A stretch of DNA of 64,000 nucleotides, taken from NCBI GenBank assembly GCA_037367355.1, contig CM074705.1, forward strand, positions 1,488,001 to 1,552,000, given 5' to 3'. This document shows, one piece after another, positions 45,001-55,527 of the stretch (position 1 is its first letter; every line of letters starts with the position of its first letter). The position numbers and the translations under genes are program-made. This DNA comes from Neoscytalidium dimidiatum. Its lineage: Eukaryota > Ascomycota > Dothideomycetes > Botryosphaeriales > Botryosphaeriaceae. Under the pieces are notes generated by a model. The model had not been told where the DNA came from, did no database searches, and saw nothing but the letters and a program-made list of their open reading frames with translations.

Positions 45001-46577
45001 CGAAAGCCAAGTCGCTCTTCCTCGCCAACGTCTCGCACGAGCTCCGTACTCCTCTAAATGGTGTCATCGGAATGAGTGAGCTTCTCAAAGGCAGCAAGCT
45101 GAATCCCGAACAAGAAGGCTACGCGAACAGTATACGTGTGTGCGCCGATACTCTGTTGTCTGTCATCAACGATCTGCTTGATTTCAGCAAACTCGACGCC
45201 GGAAAGATGAAGTTGATAACGGTGCCGGTCTCGCTCACGGAGACGATCAATGAGGTCGTGAGGGCTCTTTCGTTTACTAATCTCGAACGCGGTCTGGAGA
45301 CTGTCATCCGCCTTGGTCTGAATCCCGAGCTGTTCGTCTTAGGGGACCCTGTGAGACTCCACCAAATCTTCATGAACCTGCTCTCAAATAGCTACAAGTT
45401 CACCTCCAAAGGCACGGTCACCGTGGAAGCGAAGACTATTGCAGAAGACAGCGAAACCATTGATGTCAGGTTTAGCGTTTCCGACACAGGCATAGGTATT
45501 TCTGAAGAGCAGCAGAAGAAGCTCTTCTTGCCATTCTCGCAAGTCGAAGACGCCAGCAACAGGAGCTACCAAGGTACCGGCCTGGGTCTCAGCATTGTCA
45601 AGGCAATCATTGAGACCACGATGGGTGGGAAGATCTGGCTTCAGAGTATACCAGGAAATGGTACAACTGTGTCTTTCCAGCTCAAGTTTCAGAAGGTGTC
45701 AAAGACTCAAGCTGTGGAGGCTGCCTCAGGCGCCTCTCCTCCCCCGCAGGCGTCAACGGAAGATGAAGAAGCAGTTCAAGATGAGAACCCTTCGGATCGG
45801 GTGATTGTCCCTCCCATACGCAAGAGTCTTCCGAAAATCCCTCGCGAACAGATCCGGGTGGCCATTGCTGAGGATAACGCGATCAACCAGCGCATTGCGA
45901 TATCGTTCGTGAAAAAGCTGGGCTTCCGGTGTGAGGCTTATGGCGATGGCCAGAAGACCATCGAGGCGCTGGAGAAAGCTGCGGCGGAGAACGACCCGTA
46001 CCATCTTGTCCTCATGGACGTCCAGATGCCCGTTTTGGATGGCTACGACGCAACCAAAGAAATCCGGCGGCACAAGAACGAAGTAGTGCGGGACGTTCTC
46101 ATCATCGCCATGACTGCCAGCGCCATCAGCGGCGACAAGGAAAAGTGCTTGGAAGTTGGCATGAACAATTACCTCGCGAAGCCCGTCCGCGCAGCTACCT
46201 TGAAGACCCTTCTTGAATCATACTTGTCGCAATCTCCGAAACAGATACCCAACCTTCAGCAGGAGGCCGCCGAGCTTGCTCAAAGTGTATTGAAGGAGGC
46301 CACGAGTCAGCCCTCCAGGGATGACGACACGAGCCCTGCACTGACTGGCGATGGCCGCCAACCTGCCGTGCAAAACAATTCGGAGATCCAGAAGGCCGAG
46401 AATGCCTACGCGCCAGTCAACAACACCGATTCTTCCTCGTCTTCGACAATATCCACATCATCAACCGCGGACAAGCGGCCACCAGACGGTCGTCCGCCAC
46501 TCACACGAGATCATTCGACGGAAATTCGCATTTCTGACTCGGTTCGACAGCAGTATGACGGCAGCACGAAGAGATGA
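39079..46577 (+). CDS. group X hybrid histidine kinase (pseudokinase-AAA-GAF-HK-REC), Mak2/Mak3-like
   Basis: Cytosolic sensor kinase expected to pass phosphate via Ypd1 to Ssk1/Skn7-type regulators; fission-yeast relatives (Mak2/Mak3) sense peroxide. Exons 39079-39186, 39282-40121, 40216-41043, 41203-41675 and 41732-46577 give 2364 residues. Order of parts: a protein-kinase-like domain (about 80-390) with HGEIRGDAF and NFG in place of HRDLKPxN and DFG; an AAA/NACHT-type ATPase with Walker A GQGGYGKSS (about 562) and Walker B FCVDDLQ (about 700); a long helical TPR-like region; a GAF domain (about 1630-1790); the H-box NVSHELRTPLNG (His near 1851); the HATPase N-box NLLSNSYKF (about 1963) with DTGIGI and GTGLGL; and a receiver domain with LMDVQMPVLDGYDA (Asp near 2178) and Lys in YLAKPV. 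All phosphorelay residues are intact. A Gln/Ser/Asn hexanucleotide repeat lies near residue 93-107. Introns are 95, 94, 159 and 56 bp. Confidence 0.93.
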
Positions 46578-47750
46578 CACGCATCCAAATAGACGGGTTG
46601 CATTGTTTCTTTCCGCTTTTCCTCTTACGGTTTCACTAGCAATGCGGCGCGTCTCTGGTTCATTATTTTTGTTATCACCACTCTAGCGCAATATGCATCA
46701 TCAGATTACGACGAAACGGTCAAGTAGTTAATAGTCCGCTTTTTATTTCTCCACCCTTACTTTCTCGCCGTCTCCCTCCGAACCCTCTTCCCCTGAACTA
46801 GCGTAGCGCGCCACGTTTCCGACGTAGCACCGCCTTTTTTTTCTTATTATTCTTCACTCAAGTCAAACTCTATTTCGGCTTCTTTTTGAAACGGTACGGG
46901 TTGTGAAAGTAAAGTGGGCTTGACGAATGAAAAAGATACCCCCGAAGACGGAAGCAACAATTTCCCGAAATCAGAACAAACAAAAAAAAAGGCGGCAAAA
47001 GGCACGCACCATGCAAGATTACAAAAAAAGGGATTGTATGACTTTGTGTGATTATTCGTTTCTTGTCCTACTTTCTCTTCCTTCTTTTCTTCTCTACTTT
47101 CCGCAAAACGCGGCTTTCTTGTGTTTTTATTGGGGTGGTCTTCTTCGATAATCATTTTTGCTGTTTTCGTGTCTGCATTAGAGCATGGATCTGGTTTCAA
47201 GCATGGGTTGCATCTTGCGGGTTCGGAGAGCGCTGGAGGGCATCGGAATCTTGTTGTTTTTGAATCGTGGAAAGAGGAGCTTTCTGGAGATTCTGCTTTT
47301 TGTTTGGCTGGGAGGCATTGGGGTGAACTATCCGTTGAGCGCAAAGCGACAACGATCGAGCGTGCCTTTGTTTTTTTTTTTTTTTTTTTAAGAAATTGGG
47401 ATGGAATCCTTTTAGAGAAGAGGTGAGCTATGTAGAGGAGGCACTGTGAGGAACAGCGTGCCTCTTCCCCCTATGTACAATGGTGTGGTTTTTTTTTTTT
47501 TTTCTCCCACTTTTGATCTCTACCTGCGACCTCATCTCTTTTCTTATCTCGCTTCTCGCTCCGATTCTTCTCGTGCAAATAAAAGAAACCTCTCCTCCAC
47601 TCTCAGGTCATATGAACGAGTAGCGTGCACACATACTTTTTCTACAAAATAGGGGGGGGGGGCCGAGCAGCCAGGTATACAGCAGCTAAAAATGAATCAC
47701 CGATTCCTTCAAATTTTGATCTCTATCGTCAAGCTCTCAGCACCGGCCAG
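46578..47750. other. convergent intergenic region after the histidine kinase
   Basis: About 1.2 kb, pyrimidine-rich on the plus strand, with long T runs (about 47370-47390 and 47492-47506) and a G run near 47653-47661. It probably holds two 3' untranslated regions. No gene is seen. Confidence 0.45.
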
Positions 47751-48563
47751 TCATTGTATCTGCTTGTAAAAGTCCAGGATCTTCTCGCTCACGAGGTCGG
47801 GCGCCTCGATGCAATGCCAGTGGCCGACGCCGGGCAGGACCTCGAGGATCTTGTCCTCGGACGCGATCTCGGCGAACTGCTTCCTGCACATGTCCAGCGG
47901 GGCGGACCGGTCCTCGTCGCCGGCCAGCAGCAGGACGGGGACGCGGATGTCCTCGTAGGCCGGGCGGGCGGCGGTCGCGATGACGCGGCAGTTGGAGACG
48001 TAGCCGCGGCGGTCCTGGGCCAGCAGCAGCTCGCGCACGAAGGCGCGGGCGAGGGGCGAGGCGCGCGCGGCGGTGGCGGCGGCGGGGATGGCGTCGGCCA
48101 CGGCGTCCATGCCGAGCCGCTCGACGGAGCGGACGCGCCGCTCGAAGACGTCGGCCACGGCGGGCGAGGGGTAGACGGGGCCGATCAGGACGGCGGCGAC
48201 GACGCGGGCGGGCGCGGCGGCGGCCAGGTGCGCGGCCACCAGCCCGCCCATCGAGTGCCCGGCCACGACGGCCTGGGGCACCGCGAGCGCGTCCAGGATC
48301 GCCAGCACGTCCGCGGCCAGCGTCGCGACCGACTGCTCGACCTGCGTGTACGGCGAGCGCGCGGCGCCCGTCGCGTCGAACGTCACGACGCGGAAGCCGG
48401 CGCGCGTCAGGGCCGGCACGATGGGCGCGTAGAAGTTCTGCGAGCTGCCGAGGCCGTGGTGCAGGATGAAGGTCTCGCGCGGCTTGGCGTCGCTGCTGCC
48501 GGAGGCGGCGGGCGCGTAGTCGGTGTAGTGCAGGCGCTTGTAGCCGATGGTGAGGTACGGCAT
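47751..48563 (-). CDS. alpha/beta-hydrolase fold protein
   Basis: Single-exon gene of 270 residues. The oxyanion-side HHGLG (ILHHGLGSS), nucleophile elbow GHSMGG, acid region LLAGDEDRSAP and catalytic His in LPGVGHWHCIEAPDLV are all in place and order. Length and layout resemble 3-oxoadipate enol-lactonase/epoxide-hydrolase-like esterases; the substrate cannot be assigned. No signal peptide is seen, so it is probably cytosolic. Third positions are almost all G or C. The leader contains TTGCTG/TTG repeats (about 48565-48595). A long ORF on the opposite strand is a shadow of its G/C-rich codons. Confidence 0.85.
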   Translation of the reverse strand: MPYLTIGYKRLHYTDYAPAASGSSDAKPRETFILHHGLGSSQNFYAPIVPALTRAGFRVVTFDATGAARSPYTQVEQSVATLAADVLAILDALAVPQAVVAGHSMGGLVAAHLAAAAPARVVAAVLIGPVYPSPAVADVFERRVRSVERLGMDAVADAIPAAATAARASPLARAFVRELLLAQDRRGYVSNCRVIATAARPAYEDIRVPVLLLAGDEDRSAPLDMCRKQFAEIASEDKILEVLPGVGHWHCIEAPDLVSEKILDFYKQIQ

Positions 48564-50279
48564 GGTTGTTGTTGTTGCTGTTGCTGTTGCTGTTGTGATG
48601 TGGATGCTGCTGATGCTCGATTGGGAGCGGAGGAGGGTGTGTCTGGAACGGTGTTCCTTATTGTTCTCGTGGACGTCGTCAAGGGGCTGCAGCGCGTCTG
48701 GTCCAGGGGTCCGGGGGAGCTTGGGAGGGGGGGAGAGGTGCGGCGAGATGTCTGGAAGCTTGTGAAGCTGGACGTCATGGTGTCGTCGGCGGGGACCCTG
48801 GTTCGACTGGGGCGGGAGCGGATGCGGGAGAGCCCTTCTGTCGGATACCGGACCATGCTGCTGTCGGGTAGCGGACTGCTCTTTCTGCTGCGCTGCCTCA
48901 TGCGTCGAGACGACCTCTCATCATCACCATCATCATCTTCTTCTTCTTCGTCACCTTCATCTTCTTCTCGCTTCAGACCTCTGTCGTGTCGAACGCTCCA
49001 TCGATCCTCGGCAACGGCGCCACCCCCCTCCCTTGCGCGCGCCTGCGCTGTCAGCAGTCCTCGTGGTCGGGCATCTCGATTGCAGCCGGGATGGCGCAGG
49101 TACGCACGCACGGCTCGACAAGCAGGCTCGGGCTGGCGGGTGGATTATTATCGTCAGCGCGTGAGTGGTTCGCGCGGGCGCAGGTGCAGGTAAGCATGTG
49201 AAGGCCCCGTTGTCTCTCCAGAACCGCGACCCCATGGGAGAGAGCCAAGTCGCAGCCGTTCGCGCAGAGTCATCCGGCGGTGGCGCGCATGCGCAGCCTA
49301 TCTGGCGGCCGGCCAGGAACAGCGCCGGTACCGCTCCGGGCTGTGTGTCACCCACGAGGCGAGCCGTCCGCTGAGGTCACGCACCCTTCACCTCCCGCCA
49401 CGTTCACCCTCCACGCCGTCTCTCCTCCGCCGCCCATTTGACAGCGCCCGGCCGATCGTGAGCGCCCGCGTGAGGCCCTGCCTCAAGCCAATAATGCTGC
49501 CCGTGGTTTTTCCCATCGTCACGCCTCACCCCCCTCCCCCGGACAACGGCCTGCGATCTCGGCTCCCTGTTCACGCTGTCCGCCGTCCACTGTCCACTGC
49601 CCGCTGCCCGCTGCCCACCGCACGCCGCTGAAGCCTCCGCCCACTGGCGGTGTGCTGCGTAGGTGAGCCCTGAGAGCTAGAGCACCCGGTGCGCAGCTGT
49701 CGCGCAGCGGACATGCCACTACTGTACCGCGCCCAAGCATGTCTCCCAGCTGGTGCGGTGCTGTCTCAGGCGCGCATTCCTGCGCCATCTGGTACAACCG
49801 TCGCAGGAGACTATACTTACATGTGAAATTCCCCGGCAGCCACACACACACACACACACCCCACGCACTCACCAGGCCTGCTGCTATTCTCGGCCACGCG
49901 CCAGTGTGCCAGCACCAGCAGCCTTCGTCTTCAAAAGACGGCGCTTTCCCGCGCGCGCTCAGGCTGAGCCTTCGAGTCATGCCGAAAATCATTTATCCAT
50001 AACCCGCATTTCGCCGCCCTCGCCGCTCTCCGTCCCCACAATAGATGGCGGTGTAGTGGCACGTACAGTAGTGCGGTTCTGGCCTCCTTCTGCCCCCCCA
50101 AGGCCGCTCAGCCCGCTGTCTCCTTTCTGCCCCCTACCCTGTTCCGATCATCTGTTTCCTTTCGATTTTCCCTGCAGCCCGCTCGTGCGCCAGCGCCTCC
50201 TCCACCCTTGCGTGCGAGCGGCGCCCAGTGCAGCCCGCTGCATTCAAGCTTATATTTGCACGCGGGCCCCCCCTGGCCG
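48564..50279. other. divergent intergenic region between hydrolase and the 50504 gene
   Basis: About 1.7 kb with trinucleotide repeats near the hydrolase start, an ATC/TCT-rich stretch (about 48916-48968), a CA dinucleotide run (49841-49859) and G/C-rich patches. Several overlapping long ORFs have no domain signals and strongly biased composition; I do not call them. Confidence 0.45.
49841..49859 (+). repeat. CA dinucleotide microsatellite
   Basis: Nine tandem CA units. Such tracts can adopt Z-DNA, but nothing else here indicates a function. Confidence 0.9.
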
Positions 50280-50287
50280 TATAAAAG
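50280..50287 (+). promoter_or_regulatory. TATA box of the Ser-rich gene at 50504
   Basis: TATAAAAG, a near-consensus TATA box, 217 bp upstream of the main ATG and 134 bp upstream of the uORF ATG at 50421. A transcript start near 50310 would include the whole uORF. Confidence 0.6.
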
Positions 50288-50420
50288 AGCCTCCCCACCT
50301 ACCTACTTGGTCACTTTCGCGCTCCAGACACTCGTCCGGCTATAGTGCGCCGGCCCGCACTGTGCTGGTTGCCCGTCAGTCGCTTCTTGTAAGCAGTCCC
50401 GTCTTCTGCAAGCACCCGCC

Positions 50421-50507
50421 ATGTCACCACCAGCCCAGCGCCGCCCCGCTGACGTGACTGCGCTGCCAGATGATGCTGCGCTATTGACGAGCTCCGACCC
50501 CCGATGA
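50421..50507 (+). promoter_or_regulatory. 28-codon uORF whose stop overlaps the main start as ATGA
   Basis: An ATG in a good context (G at -3, GCCATGT) opens 28 codons (MSPPAQRRPADV...) ending in TGA at 50505-50507. That stop overlaps the main ATG (50504-50506), which itself has a poor context (C at -3). The arrangement suggests that the main protein is made by termination-reinitiation or leaky scanning. A short intron that would remove it was not found. Confidence 0.55.
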
Positions 50508-51649
50508 ACGCTCCCGCGCCCCTCCCCAACAATGACCGTACCTCCGACCTGCCTCAGCCGGCTGCCGAGCCCATGAGTCGTACCGACAGCGGCTTCGAGG
50601 ACTATCCGCGCCAGCCGAAGTCAAGCCAACCTGAGCACCTCAATCCCCTCCGATCATCCTCGTTTTCTGAAACCGCCGAGGACACCGTCGACGATGTCTT
50701 CTCAACCACCAATTTGACCGCAACCCCGGCAGCCGGCGAAAACACCTGCAGCAGCAGCAGCAGCAGCAGCACGCCTAACAGTCAGGCCAGATCCCACCGG
50801 GATGTGTCATTAAATCCTCACCACTCCCACTCCGCCTCCGCCACCACCACCACCAACACCACCACCACCGGCGCCGCCGCCGCCGCCGCCTCCCTCCCGT
50901 CCACCCCGGAGCGCCCAGGGCTCAGGAAACGGCAATCCAGGCCGAGCTCGAAGCACTCGGGCAGATCCAGCAGCCGCCGTTCCTCCAGCGCTTACCAACG
51001 CCCCCATCTCTCCGGCAGAGTGCGCAGCTTCCCGGCCGAACTGCCTCTGCACCGCAGCGACCTGGACTCCGTGCTGGCCCTCCACTCGCGCAGCTGCAAC
51101 CTCTTCTCGTCCCTGTCCTCGCCCTCCACCAGCGCGCCCCAGTCTCCAGGCCTCCACTCCATCAGCCGTCCCAGCACAGACATCCCCCGCGGGCCGCTCC
51201 ACATCGACACCTCTAGTCTCGCCTCCATCCCGTCCTACGATCACCCCACCCACTTCCCCGCGGCCATGCCTTCCCCAGCAATATCGAACTTCTCATCGAC
51301 TCACCCTGACGAGGATCCCGGCGTCTCGACACCACCAGTAGTCCCCCCGGCCACCGTCATCCACTGGAACTCGCCCAGCACACGTCGTCGCGAGTACGCC
51401 GAGATCGACCGCTCGACCAAAGGCTTCCGTGGCTTCTTGCGCCGCGTGACGCCGCGCTGGCTGTCGCGCCGACCGCCGAGGCAAGCCTTCTACGACGGCG
51501 AGAAGGACGACGATGACGCGTGCAGCGTGAGGCGGTACCGCATCGAGGTGCCCGAAGACGACGACGCCGTGTCGACTGCGGCGCGCAGGGAGAAAGAGAG
51601 GCCCAAGTCCGCGCCGTCGAGGATGGCGAAGCTGTGGAAGTGCTATTAA
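50504..51649 (+). CDS. unrecognised Ser/Pro-rich fungal protein
   Basis: Single-exon gene for 381 residues. The first about 270 are disordered and low-complexity, with runs of serine (about nine) and alanine (about eight), Thr-rich stretches and many SP/TP sites. A more ordered, probably conserved C-terminal block follows: VIHWNSPSTRRREYAEIDRS, then GFRGFLRRVTPRWLSRRPPR, an acidic patch and SVRRYRIEVPEDDD. I recognise this only as a type found in filamentous fungi without assigned function. The many basic residues near the end suggest nucleic-acid or membrane-surface contact, which is inference. A TATA box and an overlapping uORF precede it. Confidence 0.75.
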   Translation: MNAPAPLPNNDRTSDLPQPAAEPMSRTDSGFEDYPRQPKSSQPEHLNPLRSSSFSETAEDTVDDVFSTTNLTATPAAGENTCSSSSSSSTPNSQARSHRDVSLNPHHSHSASATTTTNTTTTGAAAAAASLPSTPERPGLRKRQSRPSSKHSGRSSSRRSSSAYQRPHLSGRVRSFPAELPLHRSDLDSVLALHSRSCNLFSSLSSPSTSAPQSPGLHSISRPSTDIPRGPLHIDTSSLASIPSYDHPTHFPAAMPSPAISNFSSTHPDEDPGVSTPPVVPPATVIHWNSPSTRRREYAEIDRSTKGFRGFLRRVTPRWLSRRPPRQAFYDGEKDDDDACSVRRYRIEVPEDDDAVSTAARREKERPKSAPSRMAKLWKCY

Positions 51650-52652
51650 CGCGAACGCCGGCCGGCTTACGAAAAGAAACACGACTGAGCACAGGATGCA
51701 TAGAATGTCACTCGCCCACCCGGTCCGTCCTGCTTTGCTTTTTTTTTTTTTTTTTACACCTGCATAGCGTGCGCATCTTGCTGGTCAACCCATCTTTACT
51801 TCCCCCAAGCATCGCTGCCAGCATTCAGCGCATCAAACATAACCCCCCCCCCCAAACATCAAACCATCTGCATATATCGATATTTGCAAAGATACCCAGT
51901 ATGACGTTACAAAGTCAGCATTAGCATCAGCATTATTAGTGTTTAGTTTATTCTTCTTTTTCTTTTTGGTTGCTATCCCTCAGCGTCGCGCTAGATACCA
52001 GGGCAGCTCGTCATTCAGTTTTAGACATCTGGCTACATTCATCGATGTTAGGAAGGAAGAAGATGCAGGGAGCATAGTCAGAAAAGAAGAAACTCCGGAT
52101 AATTAAAAAAAAAAAATGTCAAAACTAAATTTTCAAGAGCAGACTTTTTCAATATTTTTTTTCCCCCATGCTTTTTTTTCTGAAGTGCAAACGTCGTCTG
52201 TCAGGCGCCCTCTTAACGGTGGCGTGTGCGTAGCTATTGACCTGGATGTGCCCAGTTGGCTGGATAATGCACATGCGCTCACACACACAAAAACACTCAT
52301 GCCCACACAAAGCGGTAAGTGGCCGGGGCGACGTGGCAGGCATCGTTGTTTTCCTGAGATCCTCGGTAGAGCTCGTCGCTGGGCGTGTCGGCGCACCGTC
52401 CGTCCCCTGTCCCATCGCGGCCTGACGAGATATGGTCTGCCGTTTAATCGAGATTTCTCGAGTCCGCATCGACCGGATCTTCCACGATGAGAGATTGGAT
52501 CCGTCGTCGGAAATTGATGACGAGAGGAGGGGAGGGGCGCCTGCGGCGATGAAGAAAGGCCATGCTACGGGTACTGCGCTACGCTCTCCCCCGCTGCGCG
52601 TCATCCTTCATCTCATCTCATATCATCTCATCTCATCTCTCATTTTTTTATA

Positions 52653-52677
52653 CCCCCCCCCCCCCCCCTTTTTTTTT
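52653..52677 (+). repeat. C16-T9 homopolymer junction
   Basis: Sixteen C followed directly by nine T, just after TCATC-type repeats. Run lengths may not be exact in the assembly. Confidence 0.85.
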
Positions 52678-52974
52678 CCCGCCTTCTCTATCCTCCCGAC
52701 CACCTGGATCTGGGAAAGAAGGACGGGACCGGCTCATCGATGCGTCGCGTCCCGTCCCGTGCTGCTTGCCAATCGGCATCACACCAGCAAATTTCTCTCG
52801 CCGATCCAAGGCGTCCGTGAACTGTTCTCGAAGGCTTCGCGAAGGTTCGTAAGGGGCGGAATGGTAAGTGCTGAGATAGCGGCAGGAGCACGGTTTTTTT
52901 TTTCCCCTCCACCCTCCTTCATCTCTGTTCCTTTGCGCACGGCTCGGGGCAGCAAGAAAGAAATTGATGACGAC

Positions 52975-53016
52975 GGAGAGAGAGAGAGAGAGGGAGGGAG
53001 GGAGGGAGGGAGGGAG
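52975..53016 (+). repeat. GA and GGGA tandem repeat (quadruplex-capable)
   Basis: A GA dinucleotide tract runs into six GGG triplets each separated by a single A (52992-53014). Four or more G3 runs with one-base loops meet the usual intramolecular G-quadruplex pattern, and the purine tract could also form triplex DNA. Confidence 0.9.
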
Positions 53017-55527
53017 AGAAGCGCGCAGAAAGGAAAGCACGGTTGCAAGACGGATATGACGATTGTGCTTTTGTTTTTTGTTTTTTGCGATGACGATGAT
53101 TCGTCCTCCGATGGTGCGAACGTGCGCGCGACGTAGAGGTGGGAACAGATGATGAAGAGGGAAAAAAAAAAAAAAAAGAGATATATGGGTCCCCGCTTCG
53201 TGGTGCATATGACTGTGCATGAGGTGGGGAATTTCCATCGCTCCGTGTAGATATTCTCCCGCGCGGTGCCCCTGGCACCGTGCTTTCTTTCTTGCCTTTC
53301 CTTTGCCCACTCGCCTTTCCTGCCTTTCCCCGACTCGGCGATGGGGCGGCGGCGGCAGCGAGAAGCACGCGAGAGCACGCGAGAGCACGGCGAGGATCTG
53401 TGCGCCCGGAGGTGGGGACGCAAACGCGGCACCCAGCGGACGGGCGCCGGGTCCGTGTGTTCCTTTTTTTGTTTCTCCGTTGGGCAGGGGAGAGACCGCT
53501 TCCGCACGGATTGTTTTGGCGAGCAGACGATGGGGACGGTTCGTTGGCATGTCTTAAAAAGACTGTCACCGGTCGTCTCCTCCAGTTGCAGATCCGTGCC
53601 GGTGTGCGTCCGGGTGGGTTGGAGAGGCTTTGGGCTTTTTTTTTCCGGTCAGAGATCCTCAACGGGGGAGGCCACACCGTTTTGGGAAATTATCTTTTTT
53701 TTTCCTTTCTCTTTTGCTTTCTTGCTCTTCCTCATCTCGTTTCCTGCGACCGTGCTGAGACAAGGTTCTTCTGGAAGGACGGGGAGCTTGGACCTGGCTT
53801 GCCGACGTTGCAAATCGCGCAGGAGGAAGAAGGGTGTGCACGGGCGAAGGGCAGCAAATCCCGCCGGCTGTGCTCTGCATGATTTCGAAATGCTTCCGCC
53901 GCGTGCGAAGCGAGGTGGTCCGCACTCGTCTGGCCCTGGCATTGTTTTTAATGCTCGATCGGGACGGGGCGGTGCAAAAGGCGGAAGACAGGGGTGCGGG
54001 ATTGAGCGGAAGCGAGTGGGACGGCCCGCGTGTAGCGCGCTCGTCTTGTGTATAAAGATGGACGAATTAGGTAGGTGGGAGAATCGCTCGGGGCCGGCTG
54101 TAGTTGATGTTGGACAATTCATGCCTTGGGTTGGAGTTCATAGACGTTCATGTATGGGCGCCTCAGGCTAGCAGTAGTCTCACAGCCACTGCCAAAAATG
54201 ACCGCCCATTGCTCAAATCATGACTAGTTGATCGAGGCACTGTCGAATATTAGCAATGATGGGCATGTTAACGCTGTTGGTGTGAATCCGATGAACTGTG
54301 TCCCAAGTAGACTACCCACATGGCAGACCAAGTGGCGAATGATTCCAAAACCGCCAAGAACGTGGAATGCTGCCACGTAAAAACGATTAGCTGTACATGG
54401 ACTTGCACGTCCCAAAAATATTATTTCAACAGTTTTCCCTCCAACTTGAACGCATGATCGCTCGGGTTCGTGCTTCGAAGTCACCGGGGCGACCAGCAGA
54501 TAAAGCTCTCTTCCACTTCAAAGTCGCGACTATGAGACTTTGGATACTTGCGGCTTTCACTGATCGCCCGCCTATCAGTGTGTTCATCAGCCGTGGCTGA
54601 TGCTTTCACGGAAGCAAATATACAACTTTCATCCAGCTATCACCTGTTTTTCAAACTCTCCAGCGAGTGGACCAGTGCAGCAATCTATTCAGCATCCAGG
54701 GTACAAAGGCAGGAAAAGGCCTGGATCCATTTCGTAGAAATATTGAGATAATGAGCCGTTGGGAAAAGTTCAAGAGTCTCGGATATCTGAAGACACAGGA
54801 GTAGTTGATCTGGACTGGGTCTTGGAAATGAATACGCAAAAGCGAGGAACAGGGACAACCGGTATATTTCCATACTCAAATCACTGCAGCTCTAAAGGGG
54901 AATGCGAAGCAGCAGAGGTTCGAGTGCTGGCTGCAGAATAGCTTTCTAGGAAGTACAGTGTATATTAAAATCCAGTTGCGCGGGAGCATCTACGGCAAAG
55001 CAGCGCAATGTTATGAATGGAGCGAAACGTAAATTCACAGATAATAGGCCTATTTCCCTACGAATCAGTTTGGCGCTGAGGAATCTGTAGGCTTGCACGC
55101 GTTCGAGCCATTGTGTAGTAATGAGACCCTGTAACACGATTTGGAACACTGGAGTGAGCAAATCTGGGCTGTTGGACTATCAAAGACTTTGTAAATTCAC
55201 ACCGCCACGATGCCAGTGAAAGAATGTCTTTGATGAAAGCGTTGACACGTAGCTTTGGCTTGTCGCTGTCATTCACGAACTGCTCTAAGTCATCGACATT
55301 GTTGCATGGCCGCATGGAAGGAGTTGGAGGCGGCAGTAATGCTAACACAGGGCTTCCGCTAACACCATTAGTGGATGTAAATGGAATCGTGGATGTATAA
55401 ATCGTGAACTATGGATATCGCGAATTCTCTGTCAGAGCCACATCCTCAGCCAAAGCCAAAATCTTGACTGGATCCTCGGAATTACTTCTCAGCACCACGT
55501 TCTCAAGGGCTTCTTTCTACTACGGAT

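Larger units (their letters stand above)
51650..55527. other. 3.9 kb gene-poor interval with many homopolymer and simple repeats
   Basis: Holds runs of T (about 51740-51757), a TCATC-type pentamer repeat (52605-52640), C16 then T9 (52653-52677), GA then GGGA repeats (52975-53016), runs of A (about 53162-53176) and several T8-T9 tracts near 53640-53705. ORFs up to 301 codons exist in overlapping frames and both strands but look compositional. The part 54200-55500 is less biased, with only short ORFs. No RNA gene or transposon could be supported. Confidence 0.5.

Noticed and set aside
47625..49193. 522-codon plus-strand ORF
   Set aside because: It is the antisense of the alpha/beta hydrolase; its openness follows from G/C-saturated third positions, and its content is Gly/Arg/Ala repeats.
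53266..54171. 301-codon plus-strand ORF
   Set aside because: Arg/Gly/Ser/Phe-rich with no domain, overlaps other long ORFs in another frame and on the minus strand, and follows the repeat composition of the region.
54890..54945. GGTTCGAGTGC, a possible tRNA T-loop
   Set aside because: The stem has a mismatch and a wobble pair, and no anticodon arm or acceptor stem is found upstream.
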